Positions 60,850 through 64,000 of a stretch of 64,000 bases of DNA are shown piece by piece. The stretch spans positions 308,264 through 372,263 of the forward strand of contig NZ_CP022541.1 in NCBI RefSeq assembly GCF_002237555.1. The letters run 5' to 3'. How positions within the stretch are numbered: the first letter of the stretch is position 1; every line of letters begins with the position of its first letter. A program made the position numbers and the translations under genes. The stretch is from Antarctobacter heliothermus (GTDB lineage Bacteria > Pseudomonadota > Alphaproteobacteria > Rhodobacterales > Rhodobacteraceae). Below the pieces are notes generated by a model, which made no database searches, was not told where the DNA came from, and worked only from the letters and a program-made list of their open reading frames with translations.

Positions 60850-62240
60850 AATTGCAGAGATATGCGCAGAAGTTGGTGACGCGTGATCAGGCGGCGTTTT
60901 GAAGTTGGCGGACGCCGTCGCGGAACTCAACCCCGCTGATGACCTCCGGGAGGCGATTCCGCCCGTCGAGTTTTCGCCATTTCGTCTGAGCAGACATCAT
61001 CAGCCGGAAAGCCATGGCGAGCCCAGTCTTGCGGCTGAGGCAGCCCTTGGTGCGTTTCGTCCTGTGTCTGACGGTGGCGAACGTGCTCTCGATCGGATTT
61101 GACGTCCGGATGTGTTTCCAGTGTTCGGCCGGGTAGTCGTAGAAGGTCAGTAGTGCATCCCGATCCTTGACCAACTTGGCGACTGCCTTGTCCCATTTCA
61201 CGCCGTAGGCATCGACGAAGAAGTCGAAGGCGGCCGACGCCGCGGCTCGGGTTTCGGCCTGCCAGATGTCGTGCAGGTGCGCCTTGGCCTTGGCTTGCAC
61301 CGATTTCGGCAGCGCGTTGAGCACGTTCATGGTTTTGTGGAGCCAGCACCGCTGCTCCTGTGTCGAGGGGAAGACCTCGCGCAGTGCCGCCCAGAACCCC
61401 AGGGCGCCGTCGCCTATGGCGAGCTTGGGATCCTGCTTCAGTCCGCGGCGTTTGAGATCGAGCAGAACCTCGCGCCAACTCTGAGTGCTTTCGCGGAAGC
61501 CGTCGGTCATGGCCAGCAGCTCCTTGCGGCCGTATTCATCCGCACCCACGATCACCAAAACGCATTGTTTTTCCTCGGCCCTTCGCGGCTTGAAATAGAC
61601 GCCGTCGGCCCAGATGTAGAGAAACCGCCGGGTGCCGAGGTCACGCTTTTCCCAGGCCTCGTACTCGGACCACCAGTCCGCTTTCAGCCGCGTGATCGTA
61701 GTGGCCGAGAGGCCCTTGGCGTGTGGCCCCAGCAGGGCGGCAAGCGCCTCACTGAAATCGCCGGTGGACACGCCCTTCAGGTAAAGCCAGGGCAGCAGCT
61801 CTTCGACCGACTTTGCCTTGCGCAGATACCGCGGCAGGATGCTGGGCGTGAACGCGATCTTGTCCGTGCCCGGCTTGCGGTCCCGCACACGCGGCACCGT
61901 CACGGCAACAGGCCCGACACCGGTCAAAATCTCACGCTCGGGCAGGTGCCCATGACGAACCAGTCTTGCGCGACCATCCTCAAGCTTGTGATCGGCAAAG
62001 GCGCCAAGCAGCGTGGACAGTTCCGCCTCAATCGCCTGCTCGATCAGCTTGCGCGCGCCGTCCCGGATGAGGTCGGTCAGCGGGTCCGGCGAAATCCCGG
62101 ATGGATCAGATAGCTGGGTGATGGTATTCTCTTGCATGTGGCATATCCCTTTCTCGGTTGAGAATTGACGGCGCTTCGACACCGCCATGATATGTCGCCC
62201 CTCAGGGCATCACCAACTTTCGCGCATATCTCCAAATTGC
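60850..62240 (-). mobile_element. IS256-family insertion sequence
   Basis: Ends share the inverted repeat GAGATATGCGC plus AAGTTGGTGA: at about 60857-60878 on the left and, reversed, at about 62207-62234 on the right. One transposase gene fills the element. Exact outer bases are uncertain by a few positions. Confidence 0.8.
60887..62137 (-). CDS. IS256-family transposase
   Basis: 416 residues from the ATG at 62137. DDE residues lie in YIWADGVYFKPR, LAIGDGALGFW and SNPIESTFATVRHR; the family motif HxxR-type CWLHKTMNVLNALPK is between the second Asp and Glu. The start MQENTITQLSDPSGISPDPL and length are normal, and no stop or frameshift is visible, so it may be active. Confidence 0.92.
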   Translation of the reverse strand: MQENTITQLSDPSGISPDPLTDLIRDGARKLIEQAIEAELSTLLGAFADHKLEDGRARLVRHGHLPEREILTGVGPVAVTVPRVRDRKPGTDKIAFTPSILPRYLRKAKSVEELLPWLYLKGVSTGDFSEALAALLGPHAKGLSATTITRLKADWWSEYEAWEKRDLGTRRFLYIWADGVYFKPRRAEEKQCVLVIVGADEYGRKELLAMTDGFRESTQSWREVLLDLKRRGLKQDPKLAIGDGALGFWAALREVFPSTQEQRCWLHKTMNVLNALPKSVQAKAKAHLHDIWQAETRAAASAAFDFFVDAYGVKWDKAVAKLVKDRDALLTFYDYPAEHWKHIRTSNPIESTFATVRHRTKRTKGCLSRKTGLAMAFRLMMSAQTKWRKLDGRNRLPEVISGVEFRDGVRQLQNAA

Positions 62241-62585
62241 ACGAATACCTGTTGTCTCCGAAAATTCCCGACGCTAAATGTTCGCAAAGGTGCTTTGTGG
62301 CCCGATGTGGTGCGGTCAGCAATCGAGTAAGCGCCCTGGTAAACCACCAGCGCGGCTTTTCGCCTGCTTGCACAAGCTTCGCTGTCAGTTCTGTAACATT
62401 TAGGTATAATGATGGAAATGTAATGTGCTGGAACTGGATCAGCCCTCGTCGCGCACTTTTTCCACTACAAAGTATTGGAGAATGAGGCATGGGAAACTAG
62501 GAAGCACCAAGCGTGCCGAGTGAACTTTTGAATCCGTACTCAATTGAGATTGAATTTTTCAGAGTTAACTGTGCTGGAGGAACCC
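62241..62585. other. segment between IS256 and the TetR gene
   Basis: No gene recognised. An open minus frame through 62260-62490 has no family I can name and is probably chance or IS debris. The right part (62520-62580) leads to CTGGAGGA before the TetR start and should contain its promoter. Confidence 0.4.
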
Positions 62586-63173
62586 GTGGGCCGAACACGA
62601 GAATTTGACTACGATGATGTTGTAGAAAAAGCAATGTTGTTATTTTGGCGGCGTGGCTATGTGGCCACGTCGATCGGTGCCATCGAGAGTGAAACCGGCT
62701 TGACCAAAGGTAGCCTCTACAAAGCTTTTGACAACAAACGCGACCTGTTCGTTAAGTGCCTGGAACGTTACATGGTACGGGACTCCTACAAGGCTGTGTT
62801 CATTCGGATGTTTGACAGGCCGTTGAGCGAGACTTTCGAGTATATGTTCGACATGCTGATTGATAGCTCTAAAGGATCGGAGCGCCCGTGCGGCTGCCTT
62901 GCTACGAATGTTGTCGACGAACTGGTGCCGATTGACAAAGACCTTGCTGAGCAAGTGTCCAGCGGGCTCGCAGGAATGCAGGAAGCGATGGAGTTTCGTT
63001 TTCGTTGGGCTCAAGATCAGGGTGAAATATCTTCTGACGCAAACATCGAAACGCTTGCCTCTGTTGCTATGGTGATGCTGCAAGGTATGGTAGTTTTGTC
63101 GACTTCGACAAAGGATGTTGCTTCCATGCGTCGCGCGCGTGACTTTTTACTTGAATTGTTAAAACGAAGTTGA
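62586..63173 (+). CDS. TetR-family transcriptional regulator
   Basis: 195 residues from a GTG at 62586 (GGAGG seven bases upstream); an upstream TTG adds 14 residues without similarity. VGRTREFDYDDVVEKAMLLFWRRGY starts the domain, and the HTH is at about 28-50 (TSIGAIESETGLTKGSLYKAFDNKRDLF). The C-terminal helical domain contains GCLATNVVDELV. GSLYKAF replaces the more common SLYYHF but is typical of the AcrR/YdeS-like branch. It stands alone between mobile elements, and its target is not visible. Confidence 0.85.
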   Translation: MGRTREFDYDDVVEKAMLLFWRRGYVATSIGAIESETGLTKGSLYKAFDNKRDLFVKCLERYMVRDSYKAVFIRMFDRPLSETFEYMFDMLIDSSKGSERPCGCLATNVVDELVPIDKDLAEQVSSGLAGMQEAMEFRFRWAQDQGEISSDANIETLASVAMVMLQGMVVLSTSTKDVASMRRARDFLLELLKRS

Positions 63174-63749
63174 CCATCTATTGATGGATCAGTTTGACGC
63201 CTGAAGTCAGGCTCGTACAAATCGGTGCTGTTGTTTGGAACCGGCTTCACTTGGCGAGCTACTCGATGAATGCGTCAATGGGACGCTGTTTTTTACATTT
63301 GTCGTTGCGAGAGAATTTCTTGAAGTGCTGGATTCTGTCGATAATATATTGACGGCTTATTGAAGACCATCCGTTGGACGCAGTCATACCGCCAGCTCCG
63401 CTTCAGAAGCGCTCTATGCAAAACAGCCAATGCCCCCCAGCCTCCGCCGTATATGGGTCCAGAATTTCGGCTCGCTCTTGGATTTATCATTGTTACTAAT
63501 AGTGTTAATCGCACGTGCCCTTACACTTTGGGATTGGCGCGATCACGGACTGATCGGGCGTTGTGGTTTAACGGAATTCGGTCAAACATGTTCGACGGCA
63601 TTGCCAACGTGCTGCCACGCCTTGGCGCGACTAGCGTTTTGTCACGAGAATACCATCTGAGTTGCCGCGGGCTTTGATGATGTAACCGCCCCCCGACGAC
63701 ATCTGTGTGCCAGGGTGGGTCTGTGACGATCCACAAAGAGGAGCGGTCA
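63174..63749. other. segment between TetR gene and terminal IS110 gene
   Basis: No convincing gene. Short open frames on both strands (for example 63360-63677) show no recognised family. The last 70 bases, with CCCCCCGACGACATC and GGTCTGTGACGATCC, probably form the noncoding 5' end of the IS110 element that starts at 63750. Confidence 0.4.
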
Positions 63750-64000
63750 TGTCGGAGATTATCACGGTCGGACTCGATCTGGCGAAGAATGTGTTTCAAG
63801 TTCATGGAGCTGACGGTGCGGGCCGTGCAGTGCTGCGCAAGAAGTTGCGTCGAACGCAGGTGTTGGCGTTCTTCGGGCATCTGCCGACGTGCGTTGTCGC
63901 GATGGAAGCTTGCGGCGGTGCCCACTTTTGGGGCCGTGAGATCGGCAAGCTGGGTCATGAGGTTCGGCTGATCCCACCTGCTTACGTCAAGCCCTTCGTC
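63750..64000 (+). CDS. IS110-family transposase, N-terminal part, cut by window end
   Basis: 83 codons seen from the ATG at 63750 (GAGGAG upstream). MSEIITVGLDLAKNVFQVHG holds the first catalytic Asp, and VVAMEACGGAHFWGREI the Glu, as in intact IS110 proteins. It is a different lineage from the 59075-60307 protein and keeps the Asp that one has lost. The rest lies outside the window. Confidence 0.9.

Noticed and set aside
62241..62585. Possible gene on the minus strand between IS256 and TetR
   Set aside because: The frame has no family resemblance, no RBS and overlaps the IS256 end, so it was not called.
1..64000. CRISPR arrays, tRNA or rRNA genes, replication origin
   Set aside because: No regularly spaced repeats, no cloverleaf-like conserved sequence and no rRNA segments were noticed on reading both strands.

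Overview
The window looks like accessory DNA (megaplasmid or genomic island) of a GC-rich alphaproteobacterium, most likely Rhodobacterales. That placement is an inference from gene style: EtfAB, Liv and His-type ABC systems, CaiB/MaoC/CitE operons, and many different IS families. No rRNA, tRNA, CRISPR or replication gene was seen.

Region A (1-24.4 kb) is a catabolic cluster. A plus-strand operon (2187-7069) encodes a polar amino-acid-type binding protein, a MaoC hydratase, a crotonase, a two-part opine-oxidase-like iron-sulfur/FAD dehydrogenase and a GntR/FCD regulator. A minus-strand operon (14243 down to 7162) encodes HyuB, HyuA, a ThDP enzyme, an SDR and a class IV aminotransferase. A second plus-strand run (14473-19936) has an aldehyde dehydrogenase, a DadA-type FAD oxidase, an ornithine-cyclodeaminase-like protein and a fused ABC permease-ATPase. 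An SDR plus thiolase-fold protein, an EamA exporter, an alpha/beta hydrolase and a small-subunit/amidase pair complete it. The promoters of nearly every transcription unit carry the same near-palindrome (GTATACTAGTATAC type), which fits one GntR/FCD regulon. The natural substrate is unknown; an N-substituted amino acid, opine or lactam-like compound fits best.

Region B (26.2-40.9 kb) is a divergent pair of operons. The long minus-strand operon has a CaiB CoA-transferase, a complete Liv ABC importer, an acyl-CoA ligase, an SDR, a crotonase, a DUF35 protein and a Cys-less thiolase-fold protein. The plus-strand operon has a split MaoC hydratase pair, an acyl-CoA dehydrogenase, an SDR and an IclR regulator. 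Together they resemble a beta-oxidation module ending in retro-aldol cleavage (Ltp2/ChsH type). Region C (40.9-47.6 kb) is LysR, acyl-CoA dehydrogenase, CaiB, itaconyl-CoA-hydratase-like, CitE-like, EtfB and EtfA. It matches the itaconate-degradation type of locus.

Region D (47.6-64 kb) is a patchwork of IS elements (IS110/IS1111, IS3, IS5, IS6, IS256) around two small cargo groups. One is an AT-richer GST-GST-VOC-LysR group with an internal tandem duplication. The other is a GMC dehydrogenase with its small subunit beside a broken quinoprotein gene. The most striking observation is that an IS110/IS1111-type element has inserted at the same codon pair (DN|G of the DDE motif) in two different IS3 transposase genes.
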